NCBI GenBank assembly: GCA_026874595.1
Contig: CM049317.1
Location: 27,715,401-27,779,400 of the forward strand
DNA length: 64,000 nucleotides
Direction of reading: 5' to 3'
DNA from: Sipunculus nudus
Taxonomy: Eukaryota > Annelida > Sipuncula > Golfingiida > Sipunculidae
Position 1 is the stretch's first letter. Every line of letters starts with the position of its first letter. The position numbers and the translations under genes were made by a program. Positions 33,490-41,804 of the stretch are shown here, piece by piece. The notes under the pieces were generated by a model. That model was not told the DNA's origin, ran no database searches, and saw only the letters and a list, made by a program, of their open reading frames with translations.

Positions 33490-34789
33490 GCAGTCTCAAG
33501 GCTCTCTCACTCTCTGTGCAGTCTCAAGGCTCTCTCACTCTCTGTGCAGTCTCAGGGCACTCTCACTCTGTAAGCACTCAAGGCTCTCTCACTCTCTGTG
33601 CAGTCTCAAGGCTCTCGCTCTCGCTCTCTCTCTCTCTCCCTGCAGTCTCAAGGCTCTCTCAATCTCTGTGCAGTCTCAGGGCACTCTCACTCTGTAAGCA
33701 CTCAAGGCTCTCTCACTCTCTGTGCAGTCTCAGGGCACTCTCACTCTGTAAGCACTCAAGGCTCTCTCACTCTCTGTGCAGTCTCAGGGCACTCTCACTC
33801 TGTAAGCACTCAAGGCTCTCTCACTCTCTGTGCAGTCTCAGGGCACTCTCACTCTGTAAGCACTCAAGGCTCTCTCACTCTCTGTGCAGTCTCAGGGCAC
33901 TCTCACTCTGTAAGCACTCAAGGCTCTCTCACTCTCTGTGCAGTCTCAAGGCTCTTTCACTCTCTGTGCACTCTCAGGGCATTCTCACTCTGTGTGCACT
34001 CTCAAAAGGAATAATAACACGGAATAATATCACGCATCCACATAGTGCATGTGTTTGCACATAACAAAATGAATTTCTTTCTATAAGAAACAAAAACTCT
34101 TATGACAAAAAAAAATAATTTCTTGGGAGTCAGTAAGAATTTGTTGTCTTAAACAGGTCAAGAAATATTTCTTCTGACAAGATAGTTTATCAGTTCTTGT
34201 CTTAAGAAAAATCAAGAAAACTTTTCTTGAAGATTCTTTGTCAAAAGAAAATTTATCTTGTCAAGAAAATTTAATCTTAACAAGAAAATTTTGTGTCAGT
34301 GTTCTGAAGATTGTAATTACAAATATTTATGATCAAATGTCTCACAGATAATTTGGATTATTAATGCATTAACATTAATTAACAAAAATTAAGCTCGAAG
34401 CTGAAAAAATGTAATACAATATAGGCAAATGTGATTTAATGTCTGCCTGTACGTGTCTGTCTTATTGCAGTTTTCAACAGACGCTTGTTTATGAGTATAA
34501 CTTTGTATGTTATATCTTAGAGCAAAAACTAATATGCGATTTGGTCTTATCTTGTGATATGGGATCAAATATGTGGACAATAATTGAGACTTGTATATCG
34601 TATCGAAAGAACAATGAGAACTGGTAAACATTATTTTAAAATGAATACTTGAATGATCCGTTATGATTTAGGGAAAAATTAAAGTTCGGGAGATTTCAGC
34701 ATGGATATGGGGTGTTTATGCGAAATAGGTAAATACAGGTTTTCCTTTAATTTCAGGTGTTGATGAGTATTCCACAGAAGAACTCATAA
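16374..34789 (+). CDS. Cytosolic aldehyde dehydrogenase, ALDH1 class (ALDH1A-like), 14 exons, frameshift in exon 3
   Basis: NAD-dependent oxidation of aldehydes to acids; ALDH1A members make retinoic acid from retinal, but this substrate is inferred. Exons: 16374-16421, 19803-19907, 22733-22872, 23482-23611, 24473-24534, 25837-25965, 26961-27074, 27342-27444, 29162-29346, 30911-31075, 31363-31520, 32526-32600, 32948-32987, 34757-34789. With exon 3 counted as 47 codons the protein is 495 residues, the usual ALDH1 length, and every intron phase fits. Key residues: Asn164 (WNYP), Lys187 and Glu190 (VVKPAEQ), FTGS 238-241, general base Glu263 (LELGGKSP), nucleophile Cys297 (GQSCAAGSR), Glu394-Ile-Phe (EEIFGP) and C-terminal PQKNS. 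There is no mitochondrial presequence, so ALDH1 rather than ALDH2. Exon 3 lacks one base (22787-22788); read as written the protein stops after about 83 residues. That is either an error in the sequence or a real null allele or pseudogene; all other exons look under selection. Confidence 0.93.
16901..16971. repeat. (TA)n microsatellite
   Basis: About 35 TA units in ALDH intron 1. Confidence 0.98.
17659..17712. repeat. (TA)n microsatellite
   Basis: About 26 TA units in ALDH intron 1. Confidence 0.98.
19505..19700 (-). repeat. tRNA-derived SINE-like repeat
   Basis: Read on the minus strand, GAGTGGTAACATTCTCGG and, 30-odd bases later, GACCCGGGATCGGCCCC resemble the A and B boxes of a tRNA-type RNA polymerase III promoter. 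No full cloverleaf is evident, so a SINE head is more likely than a tRNA gene. Confidence 0.45.
19803..19907 (+). CDS. ALDH exon 2
   Basis: 35 codons from [16 protein letters not shown] through NPATGEKI to AGDK; acceptor CTTTTTCAG, donor GTAAAT; phase 0 at both ends. NPATGE is the conserved N-terminal strand of the ALDH fold. Confidence 0.95.
20108..22630 (+). repeat. Palindrome-headed tandem-repeat element (family copy B) in ALDH intron 2
   Basis: Starts TTTTTTAGCTCAGCTGACTG with GTAAGTCATCTGAG and a CCGTCGTCCGTCCGGCCG-like GC stretch. It then holds about six units of 325-340 bp, each opening GTTAACAGGGCACAAAT (20212, 20537, 20870, 21209, 21547, 21870, 22106) and sharing GAATCTTCTTACTT, GGTCTCTGTTACCCATATTC and TTGATCACCATGATT. 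It ends GGCTGAGCGTCATGACCC near 22600-22630. It has no long open frame. Copies A, C, D and E share the head or the tail. Confidence 0.8.
22669..22727. repeat. (TA)n microsatellite abutting the ALDH exon 3 acceptor
   Basis: About 28 TA units run to within 6 bases of the acceptor AG at 22731-22732. A normal polypyrimidine tract is absent. Confidence 0.95.
22733..22872 (+). pseudogene. ALDH exon 3, one base short (frameshift)
   Basis: 140 bases where 141 are needed to keep phase 0 at both ends. Frame 1 reads [18 protein letters not shown] (22733-22786). From 22789 the family sequence resumes in another frame as [20 protein letters not shown] and on to the donor GTATGT. Only two bases (22787-22788) stand where the codon before Trp should be. 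Without correction a TGA follows at 22829-22831. The acceptor is AAAACAG behind (TA)n. Confidence 0.9.
23482..23611 (+). CDS. ALDH exon 4
   Basis: Encodes [11 protein letters not shown] through [18 protein letters not shown]; acceptor TTCTCAG, donor GTAAGG, ends in phase 1. The YYAGWADK segment is typical of ALDH1/2. Confidence 0.95.
23612..24472 (+). other. ALDH intron 4
   Basis: No repeat or gene recognised in this intron. Confidence 0.5.
24473..24534 (+). CDS. ALDH exon 5
   Basis: Encodes (D)[20 protein letters not shown]; starts in phase 1, ends in phase 0 before GTGTGT. The last codon is Ala where most ALDH1/2 proteins have Pro (IIPWN). The exon boundary matches the known position. Confidence 0.93.
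24992..25288. mobile_element. Foldback/MITE-like element in ALDH intron 5
   Basis: A ~31-bp terminal inverted repeat: TTAGGCCCAAAAAAACTATG then GTTCTCAGGCAC at 24992, and the inverted form GTGCCTGAGAACCATAC then TTTTTTTGGCCTTA ending at 25288. Three mismatches were seen. The 230-bp core is AT-rich with no coding capacity. Confidence 0.75.
25837..25965 (+). CDS. ALDH exon 6
   Basis: 43 codons, phase 0 at both ends. Holds WNYP with the oxyanion-hole Asn164, and [12 protein letters not shown] with the cofactor-binding Lys187 and Glu190. Confidence 0.96.
25966..26960 (+). other. ALDH intron 6
   Basis: Contains a C-run at about 26177-26189 and the SINE-like repeat at 26370-26690. Otherwise nothing recognised. 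Confidence 0.5.
26370..26690 (+). repeat. SINE-like dispersed repeat with tRNA-like head
   Basis: GGCTTCTGTGGCTCAGAGGC resembles a tRNA 5' half with a pol III A box. The 3' part (about 26510-26670: GGTTTCCTCGGTGGTAGACC, TATTACACACC, CTGCCCTGTC, GGAATTCAACAGATGTA) matches 63530-63690 in INTS10, so it is a dispersed family. Confidence 0.6.
26961..27074 (+). CDS. ALDH exon 7
   Basis: 38 codons from [19 protein letters not shown] to FTGSVE; phase 0 at both ends. FTGS is the conserved NAD-binding turn with Gly240. Confidence 0.96.
27342..27444 (+). CDS. ALDH exon 8
   Basis: Encodes [10 protein letters not shown] through [18 protein letters not shown]; ends in phase 1. Glu263 in LELGGKSP is the general base. 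Confidence 0.96.
27445..29161 (+). other. ALDH intron 8
   Basis: Mostly a degraded copy of the palindrome-headed repeat family (27640-28960). No gene recognised. Confidence 0.5.
27640..28960 (+). repeat. Degraded palindrome-headed repeat element (family copy C)
   Basis: GTCCGTCAACAGGACCCGAATCGTAA at about 27675 and TGGGGCACAAATCATAACC at about 28811 match the unit starts of copy B. The tail CAGCTGAGCATCATAACC at 28930 matches the family end. The interior is strongly diverged. Confidence 0.6.
29162..29346 (+). CDS. ALDH exon 9 (catalytic cysteine)
   Basis: Encodes (L)[32 protein letters not shown] and ends TQAGPQ; starts in phase 1, ends in phase 0. Cys297 in GQSC is the nucleophile. Confidence 0.97.
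29347..30910 (+). other. ALDH intron 9
   Basis: Three CACGTG E-box hexamers lie close together at 29774-29779, 29813-29818 and 29855-29860, two inside GATCACGTGA. No repeat element or other gene recognised. Confidence 0.5.
30911..31075 (+). CDS. ALDH exon 10
   Basis: 55 codons from [17 protein letters not shown] to MRIAKEE; phase 0 at both ends. AKLECGG is characteristic of ALDH1 rather than ALDH2. Confidence 0.96.
31363..31520 (+). CDS. ALDH exon 11
   Basis: Encodes [16 protein letters not shown] through [15 protein letters not shown] to LQAGTVW; ends in phase 2. Glu394 just before completes the EEIFGP motif. Confidence 0.96.
31521..32525 (+). other. ALDH intron 11
   Basis: T-run at about 31585-31602; otherwise nothing recognised. 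Confidence 0.5.
32526..32600 (+). CDS. ALDH exon 12
   Basis: Encodes [20 protein letters not shown] and IGRE; starts and ends in phase 2. PFGGFKxSGIGRE is a family hallmark. Confidence 0.95.
32948..32987 (+). CDS. ALDH exon 13
   Basis: 40 bases: (S)[13 protein letters not shown], ending in phase 0 at GTAAGA. Read-through into the intron would add VRVFFYLVF and soon stop; splicing to 34757 restores the family C-terminus. Confidence 0.9.
33340..34010. repeat. 54-bp minisatellite
   Basis: At least five near-identical consecutive 54-bp units (about 33660-33950), each with CTCTCACTCTGTAAGCACTC and CTCTCTGTGCAGTCTCAGGG, flanked by variant units and CT-rich runs. Since 54 is divisible by 3, long open frames of 18-residue repeats appear in several frames (33187-34064); these are not genes. 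Confidence 0.95.
34080..34300. repeat. TTCTTG / CAAGAA-rich inverted-repeat stretch
   Basis: More than ten TTCTTG or CAAGAA hexamers on both strands (for example AAGAAAACTTTTCTTGAAG at about 34214). It could be a decayed foldback element; no clear ends. Confidence 0.45.
34757..34789 (+). CDS. ALDH exon 14 (10-residue last exon)
   Basis: Acceptor TAATTTCAG, then [10 protein letters not shown] and TAA. Joined in phase 0 to EVKT it gives the canonical ALDH1/2 C-terminus ending in QKNS. Confidence 0.93.
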   Translation: MLMSIPQKNS

Positions 34790-34898
34790 TCGATGGAGTC
34801 CAACATCTGGAAACATGGATACCTCACCTGTTATCATTTGCTGGACCCATAAAGATCTCAGCAGTTATAACTGCACTGAATTATGACAAATCACATGC

Positions 34899-34904
34899 AA
34901 ATAA
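34899..34904 (+). terminator. Candidate polyadenylation signal of the ALDH gene
   Basis: AATAAA 110 bases after the stop codon, the first such hexamer in the 3' untranslated region. Later A/T-rich candidates exist near 35140. Confidence 0.5.
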
Positions 34905-34924
34905 AAGTACTAAGGAAAGAAAAT

Positions 34925-36406
34925 CAAGAATGCAAATCGTACATGGATCGTGACCCACATGTAGTCATAGAGGGTGAATGTGACTCATGTTTACATCTTT
35001 TATATAAAAAAAAATCTAGAATTAAAATCAAAATTAAAATGTGTTTTTCAAGTATACAGTTAGATATTGCCACAATATCCGGGTCAACAGGAGTTCCTTT
35101 TTTTTTAACTGTTGTGTATATTATTAACGATTTTAGATCAATAAATAATATTATAAGACAAAAGGGACCATGCAACAAATGTTTCAAATATGTGTATGAT
35201 AAAAGTCAATATTATAAAAGTTAAACGCGTTCTTCGTTTGAATAACTAGACAATATAGCTTTTGGAGGCTGAAGAAATACTTCCTCATGCTGTGATATGC
35301 ATTTGGCATATACTGATGCTTGATATATCAAATATGACACCATAATACCATAGCATTCATGAGCTGTTTGGTACATAGGCGTGGGAACCGGGGGGGGGGG
35401 GGACAGACGGGGCGATCCCCCCCTCCCACCCCCCACCAATTATTTGTTGGCCTAAAATAATAACTGTATCAAGCATTGACAGACATTTGATCTTTGGTTT
35501 TAGAAGATGAAATCAACCATTTTTCTTTGAATTAATCATCACTTCAAATTGAAATATACACGAGTTCGCTTAAGATTTACAGTTATGGGAGTCATTTTTT
35601 TATTTTTGAAATTGACAACTGCGCGAGTCGTTTTGAAATTGACAACTGCGTGATTTTATTTTGAAATAATATACCCCTCCCCCCCCCCCCCCCCAACTAA
35701 AAAGATGTTCCAACGCCTATGTGGTAATAAGGGGGTTGAAGTTCATACACCTTTCTGGGATTACGCGTGACCGGAGACAGTGCAACTTATGAACACCTTA
35801 CGAGTGTATCAAAGTTACTTCCCGAACTCACACTCGAGCAAGTGATTCCTGAACATCACGAACGGTGTATGCAGACTCCCCTATTTAAACGAAAGGACGT
35901 GACCACTGGGGGAGTTCGTTAACAGAGGCAAATCAGCAATAAAAAAAAACATGCACTGAGTTTATAATCAATCTGCTGACTCCCTGGACATAATTTATGT
36001 CTCTAATTGTTGTAGACAATTATAACTCAATTCATCCTATTGATCATGGCCAGAATCTATATTTCTATCTTATACATACGAAGAGAAGTTGGTGCAATTT
36101 TATTTCTCAATTTTCTCTGAAACCGTGTTGCGTGCAACACTGTGTAATAGGCCTACCTCAATTTAAAGTCATTGTTCCCTCAGTGACCTCGCCCACATTA
36201 GAATAAATAATGTATAATGCACACATCATTTTAAGTGATTTTGCTTTTTTTTTCAATTGCGTCATTGTTGCCACTGTAAACAGTCGAACTGCCTTCGGCA
36301 AAGACTGGAATGCCTCTGTGGATGCGTGCATAGTGCCAGCTAGGGAGTAAGGTCTATTCACTGACGGAGTTAAGCATGTTTGGTCTGACTTTGACCCTGG
36401 CACTGA
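34925..36406. other. Intergenic DNA downstream of ALDH
   Basis: G- and C-runs at about 35390-35402 and 35677-35694, and a small repeat of GAAATTGACAACTGCG (about 35608 and 35635). No supported gene; the open frame at 34883-35224 has no family signature. Confidence 0.5.
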
Positions 36407-36831
36407 TGCTGCGTTCTTTACCACTCGGAAATATGGTAATTACGAGTTTCTCAGTTGAAAATACTGTTCGAAACGTGATCCAAATGGAACGTACCACTGG
36501 GAAACTTTTTTTTTTTTTTTTTTTACGGAGCATGTCGATCAGTCCCACTTGGCGACCACGGACCATCACCTTTATTCCCTGCTTTTCGAGATGCAGGGAG
36601 CAAATGAAGACACCAATATTTGACTGGTTTACATATAAGTTTTAAATGACAAATAAAATTTAACAAATGTGACATGAAACATATTTAATTAATCAGTTTC
36701 TTTTTGGTGAATATAACAACCTATAGGCATCCGGTCAGTGGGTCTTTTGTTGGGTACCGAACGTTTGCAAGTTGTGCGTACGACCTACCATCTGGTAATT
36801 ACCATATTTCCGAGCGATAACGGACGCAGCA
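36407..36831. mobile_element. MITE with ~40-bp terminal inverted repeats
   Basis: TGCTGCGTTCTTTACCACTC then GGAAATATGGTAATTAC at 36407 is matched by the inverted form GGTAATTACCATATTTCCGA then GCGATAACGGACGCAGCA ending at 36831. About 425 bp, with a T-run at 36505-36524 and no transposase frame. Confidence 0.75.
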
Positions 36832-39185
36832 TAACCCACTGACATAGTCTGTGAATATGAGAAACATGTGACTGTCGAAAAAGGGGTCTTGCACATGAGG
36901 ATTAATAACGAAACCTAATAAAAAATCAAACGATCCGGAACGGGGGGGGGGGGGTGTCCGGCACCAGAAATTGGTCTGAAATTATAAATACAAGCATCGG
37001 CGGCTGGAAGGGGGGGGGGATGGGTCCGGCCCCCCCGGGACCAACCCGCCTTTGGGTCAGCCTCTACTATTAACGCGGTATGCATATTCCCAAAATACTT
37101 ATATACTCAAACTCTATATTTTATTTTTGACTTTAAGAATAAAACAAAAACGAGCCAACAGTCCTCATTTCATTTAATACATCCCCCAACCCAAAAAAAA
37201 AGCCCAGTTATCAGGTTTAGCAGCTAGTTTATGTATGAGTTTTAAATTTGGTACATTCTTTGTCTATATCTGAGACTCATTTGTTATTTATGTCGTGTAC
37301 CTGAATGGACAATGTCTTTAGATGTCCCTCACTTATAAAATAGAACCTGCAGGATAACCTTGTAACGGGTTATGACACATTGAGTTCGGACAAATTAGAG
37401 ATTCCCTATTGAGTGCGTAATGTCGCTTGGGATTTCGCAAATGCAACAGCCTGGTCACATATATATCCATAGATCCAAATTGTCAATGTATGAATTATAT
37501 AAAAGCTTGAAATCATGATGCATGTATATGTAAAAATTGAACCGCCTGTCCTTGCCATTCGCTGTTTTGGGAAATTAACGCGGGTATATAATGATTAATC
37601 CAAAGTTGTATTTAATAGTTATACAGACATGTAAGTCATACCAAATGTATTAAAATTATATTATATAAAAAAAAAATATTTCCTGGTCATACACTCAAGA
37701 TCGTATTGATGCAGGCCAGTTATTCTGATGAAATGCCGTTTTCAGAAAAAAAAGTCAGAATTATTTTTGCTATAGAGTTAGGTGTATGCTTTATTCCGGA
37801 GTTCTTTTTAATTGTAATTATGACATTAAAGCTTACATGATTTCCTGTACTATGTATTAATAAGTGGGTTACTGTTGTATCAGTAGGCCCAGTGAACGAG
37901 CAGAAAGGTAACTTATTCCAACGAATTCAACAGATCTAAATTAGCTAAAATCGAAAAATACACAGAGAGGGGAGAATCGGGCTCTGGAAACTTACCCGAT
38001 GAACCTGATTGGTTACTGAAATGGGTACATATTTTTACACCGAATGTCATCATAGCCTCTTTAATCTTATCGAACATTGTCAGAACATACATTTTGCTTG
38101 GAAAGAAATTCTTGTTCATTATGGTAATCACTTTCCGTTAATCCATTACACCGAATATTAACCAAATTTTCCCCGAATATGTTTAAAGTAGGTTAACGGA
38201 CCGGAGCGCCATAATATACCATTGACTCTAAACTGTCACCTTGAAACAATTTGAATAGTAACTGTCATATGCAAAGATTCTTTCTCTGTGTTCCCAGGAT
38301 AAATTTCTATGTCACATGAGAGTAACATTTGCTTTTCACTTTACGTATGTGCATAAAGAATCACGAAGAAATAAATCTAACTTTATACACCATTTCATAA
38401 TATAATCAAAATGTGGTAGAAATTACAATTTATTTTATAACATCTCCAGATAAAGAGAAAAGACATGGTAACAAGAAATGAGACAGAAATTCCAAAATAG
38501 CAGCTTTCCATGACAATTATTATTATTATTTTTTTACCTAATAAACAAACAGCACGGCAATTACAAGACCATGCCTGGATCAAAGTATTTTTAAATACAT
38601 TCCAGGATTCTACAGGTCGCATGGACACAGTCAACAATACATGAATATTCTGATGGATCAGACCCATGAATTCTGGTAATTTCAATATTCCTGTTGATAT
38701 TCATCATTCCTGAGAAATACACGATGCAGACAATGAATTTTGGTAAATCCGTTCAGCATCTCCAGCATTGCCAATCAGTACAATAATATTAACCTTTCTT
38801 AAGAACTTTTGTATGGTGCCGTGTAAGAAGATATCAATGTCATGAAATAAGGAACTGGTCAATCATGTCACTATGGAGTTATAATGTAGAGGTGATATTA
38901 GCCCTGAGGTATTAGAGTTTTTGTTCTCACAAGCAATGCCGTACATATCATATACTTCTATGGTGTCACAGAACATTGTTGAATCGTGCTTTTTTGTTAT
39001 CTATGGGTGTTTAATCAAATATTTTGATTTCCGTATACCTGAAGTCGTGCAAATACCGACAAAGACATACTTTTTTGGCTATTTGAACACTCAACTGAAA
39101 AATAAAATTGTATGTTTATACATAAAATACATATTGCTTATTATTTATACATGCAAAATCATTATATATATATATATATATATAT
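36832..39185. other. Intergenic DNA
   Basis: G-runs near 36940-36953 and 37010-37019. Ends in a TA tract (39162-39185). No gene recognised. Confidence 0.5.
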
Positions 39186-40103
39186 TAGTGGTGGGCCGAT
39201 CATCGAGTTTTTTTCGAAAGTCATTCGGTTTGCTGTCACTTTCAAGCGCTCGATTACCAAAGGCAACTATCGATTACATCATACTCGTGATTGTTTTTTC
39301 CAGAATTTCTTTATGTTATAGTAAAAAAATTATTCTTCCATTTTTTACAACATTCTGCGCTTCATATAATGAGTCTGTGTTCCGAAATAACCTTCGTATC
39401 TAACCGAGTATGACACGGTAGATGAGAACGGAGGACTTATTAAACCTCTGTGAACTGGCAGGGAGCTACAGAATTAGCAGAGAGTTTTCTAACGAGATGT
39501 TCATTGCAAAATATGGGCGATATGGCGTTAAAATGCTCCATAATTCTCCAGGTCTATGCCATTTTTGCGAGATTCTCTTAGAAAAAATCTTTTCAGATGA
39601 AGCCAGGTGCCGCTGCCGCATGAGTAATTATATTTTTAGCTTCCAGTTACTTTTTTTTATTTATACCAAAAATTATAGGGGCCTGTATTTTTTTTTCTGG
39701 CGGGCATGTGAAACCAGTATGCATGTCGGCAGTCGTCATAATTGTTATTTATTTATAAAATGAAAGTCCTTGCTGGTGGTGAAGTAAAAATGATAGGCGG
39801 CAGTATTCATGAGGGCCAGCATGTAGATGTCCTGGACTGTGGTTTAAATCTTAATTATTATAATTTATTAAAATGAAACTTTGAAAAGCATATCTTAGTA
39901 ATAATAGTAAAATATGAAAAAGGCACAAACTTCTTTTCATAAGGTAGAACTACTAAAAGACATATGGGCTGAGTTAAGAGAGTACAGTTTCACAGATAAT
40001 TGCATATTTCTTTATATTTGTCTGAACCGATTAAAAATCGATCATCGATCGGTTTGCCCAAACCGATGATCGATTATGAAAAAGAAACCGACTCCCACCA
40101 CTA
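39186..40103. mobile_element. hAT-like non-autonomous DNA transposon inside a TA tract
   Basis: TAGTGGTGGG at 39186 and its inverted form CCCACCACTA ending at 40103 bound 918 bp. Near the right end is a palindrome CGATCATCGATCGGTTTG...CAAACCGATGATCGATT; GCCGATCATCGAG lies next to the left end. The flanks ATATATAT and ATAAATAT may be an 8-bp target duplication, as in hAT elements, but TA sequence makes this weak. Open frames inside (38921-39403, 39422-39763) match nothing I recognise. Confidence 0.65.
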
Positions 40104-40148
<45 letters not shown>

Positions 40149-40745
40149 GAATAATATTTAACTGCAATCTATGTTTTGTTATGCACACATCGTCAATTCT
40201 CAATTAGAATCATGCAATATAGTGTTTTACAACAAGCGGATCTTTAGAAATATCACAGCTCTCGCCTTTCTCCCTATAAACTATAATTAAGAGTGGTATA
40301 GATTAAGAGGTCGATGAATTTCCCATTGAAAAGTGAAAAATAAAAGAAATTCCGATTCGAAGGTTTTTCATTACTTTTTCTATTTTCCTTTTATATTTAT
40401 CAAAACTTTCACCCCATGCCCTTTCATCTGCATCCTTCGGAATTTATACCGAGGTCACTAGAGGGCCACCTTTCTTACAGTATAGGCCTACCTTAATTTT
40501 GCATTACTCAAACCTAAGTCTATATCTTCGCGTATTTTAATAAAAAGCTTTATTCCGCCATTTATAATGTCTTTTCATGAAAGAAGTACATTTTGTAACT
40601 CCTTCCTTCAGATATGTTTTCAGGTGTCATTCATTTACAATATATTAATTTATTACTATCTGGTTAATGATTAATTAAAAAGCGTCAAATACTATGTACT
40701 GAAAAAAAAAATAATGAAAACCGATATTCAATCATTAAATCAATA

Positions 40746-40802
<57 letters not shown>

Positions 40803-41681
40803 ATAGATTTGTTCTAATCAATATCTCTTTATTATAGGAAATGCATAGTGTTTGTAATTCAAATTATTTCAAATATATACATGGTTTTGAATAAAGAGTT
40901 ACATTTAGTCACTCAAATATATTATCAAAACAATATCATGAAAAGGAGAGTCAAAACATCAGTCTGGAATATTGTGGACAATGTGAACGAAGTTTGTTTT
41001 ATCTTATGCCTATGAACAGAAGAAATTTTATCTAATTTGCCAGCTCAGATTCCGACCCCTGCACTCCTCTGAAGCCGCCTCTGGTATAAGCTCCCGCCTC
41101 TCGATGAACACGTACTTGCAAATAAAAAATAAATAAATAACAGATTACATGCAAACTATTCGCTGCTCTAAAACGGATTTTTTTTAAACGGGTATCATTT
41201 ATGTAGTTCTACAAACAACTGCGACAGTAATAAAGAATTAAAACTAGAAAGACACGTCAATCTATCCTGTATTTTGCATATAGGTGATTCCAAATATATT
41301 TATCCAATGATTACAAACATTTTTATTTGTGCGCGCTTTAATGTTAAGTGGATAGCAAATTAAAAGAATTATATCGTATTTTGCATAGGTGATTCCAAAT
41401 ATATTTATCCAATGATTACAATAATTTTATATATATATATATATATAATAATATATATATATATATATATATGTAAATAATTGACAAATACAAAGGTTTC
41501 AGAAAAAACTATATCTACATACAACATCAATACATGGACCGATAATTTTTATTTAAGTAAGCGCAGACACGTAACTCGCGTTAAACGAGTGCCTATTATT
41601 AGGTTGACTCTGGCACACCGGGAACAGACAGATTATTACAAGGGTTTAGACGGAGGGTACTTTTTCTCCGTTACACCAAAC
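40104..41681. other. Intergenic DNA upstream of INTS10
   Basis: (TA)n tracts at 40108-40145, 40750-40800 and about 41429-41471. A ~55-bp direct repeat (GTGATTCCAAATATATTTAT then CCAATGATTACAA) lies at about 41283 and 41390. No clear core promoter element is seen before the INTS10 ATG. Confidence 0.55.
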
Positions 41682-41804
41682 ATGGAGACGGACGATCCTA
41701 TTTGGCTTCTCTCAAAGGCCAAGGAATGTGCGCAGGACCAGTACACGGCCAAGGCCTGGCTCCTCACAGCCAAGACTCTGTTCCCGGATAATTTCAACAT
41801 ACAG
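41682..41804 (+). CDS. INTS10: INTS10 exon 1
   Basis: 41 codons from METDDPIWLLSKAKE to FPDNFNIQ; donor GTTATT, phase 0. The ATG is chosen because the open frame reaching back to 41481 has no similarity, while METDD begins where the family N-terminus does. Confidence 0.9.

Larger units (their letters stand above)
32988..34756 (+). other. ALDH intron 13
   Basis: Contains the 54-bp minisatellite (33340-34010) and a TTCTTG/CAAGAA-rich stretch (34080-34300). Confidence 0.7.

Noticed and set aside
33187-34064. Long overlapping open frames of 113-208 codons
   Set aside because: They come from the 54-bp minisatellite, whose period is a multiple of three; sequence is low-complexity in every frame.
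34883-35224. 113-codon frame after the ALDH stop
   Set aside because: Lies over the candidate polyadenylation signal, is AT-biased and has no family signature.
39422-39763. 113-codon frame inside the TIR element, with a BTB-like look (LLNLCELAGSYRIS)
   Set aside because: Similarity is only a short leucine-rich phrase; no acceptor, partner exon or transposase motif supports it.
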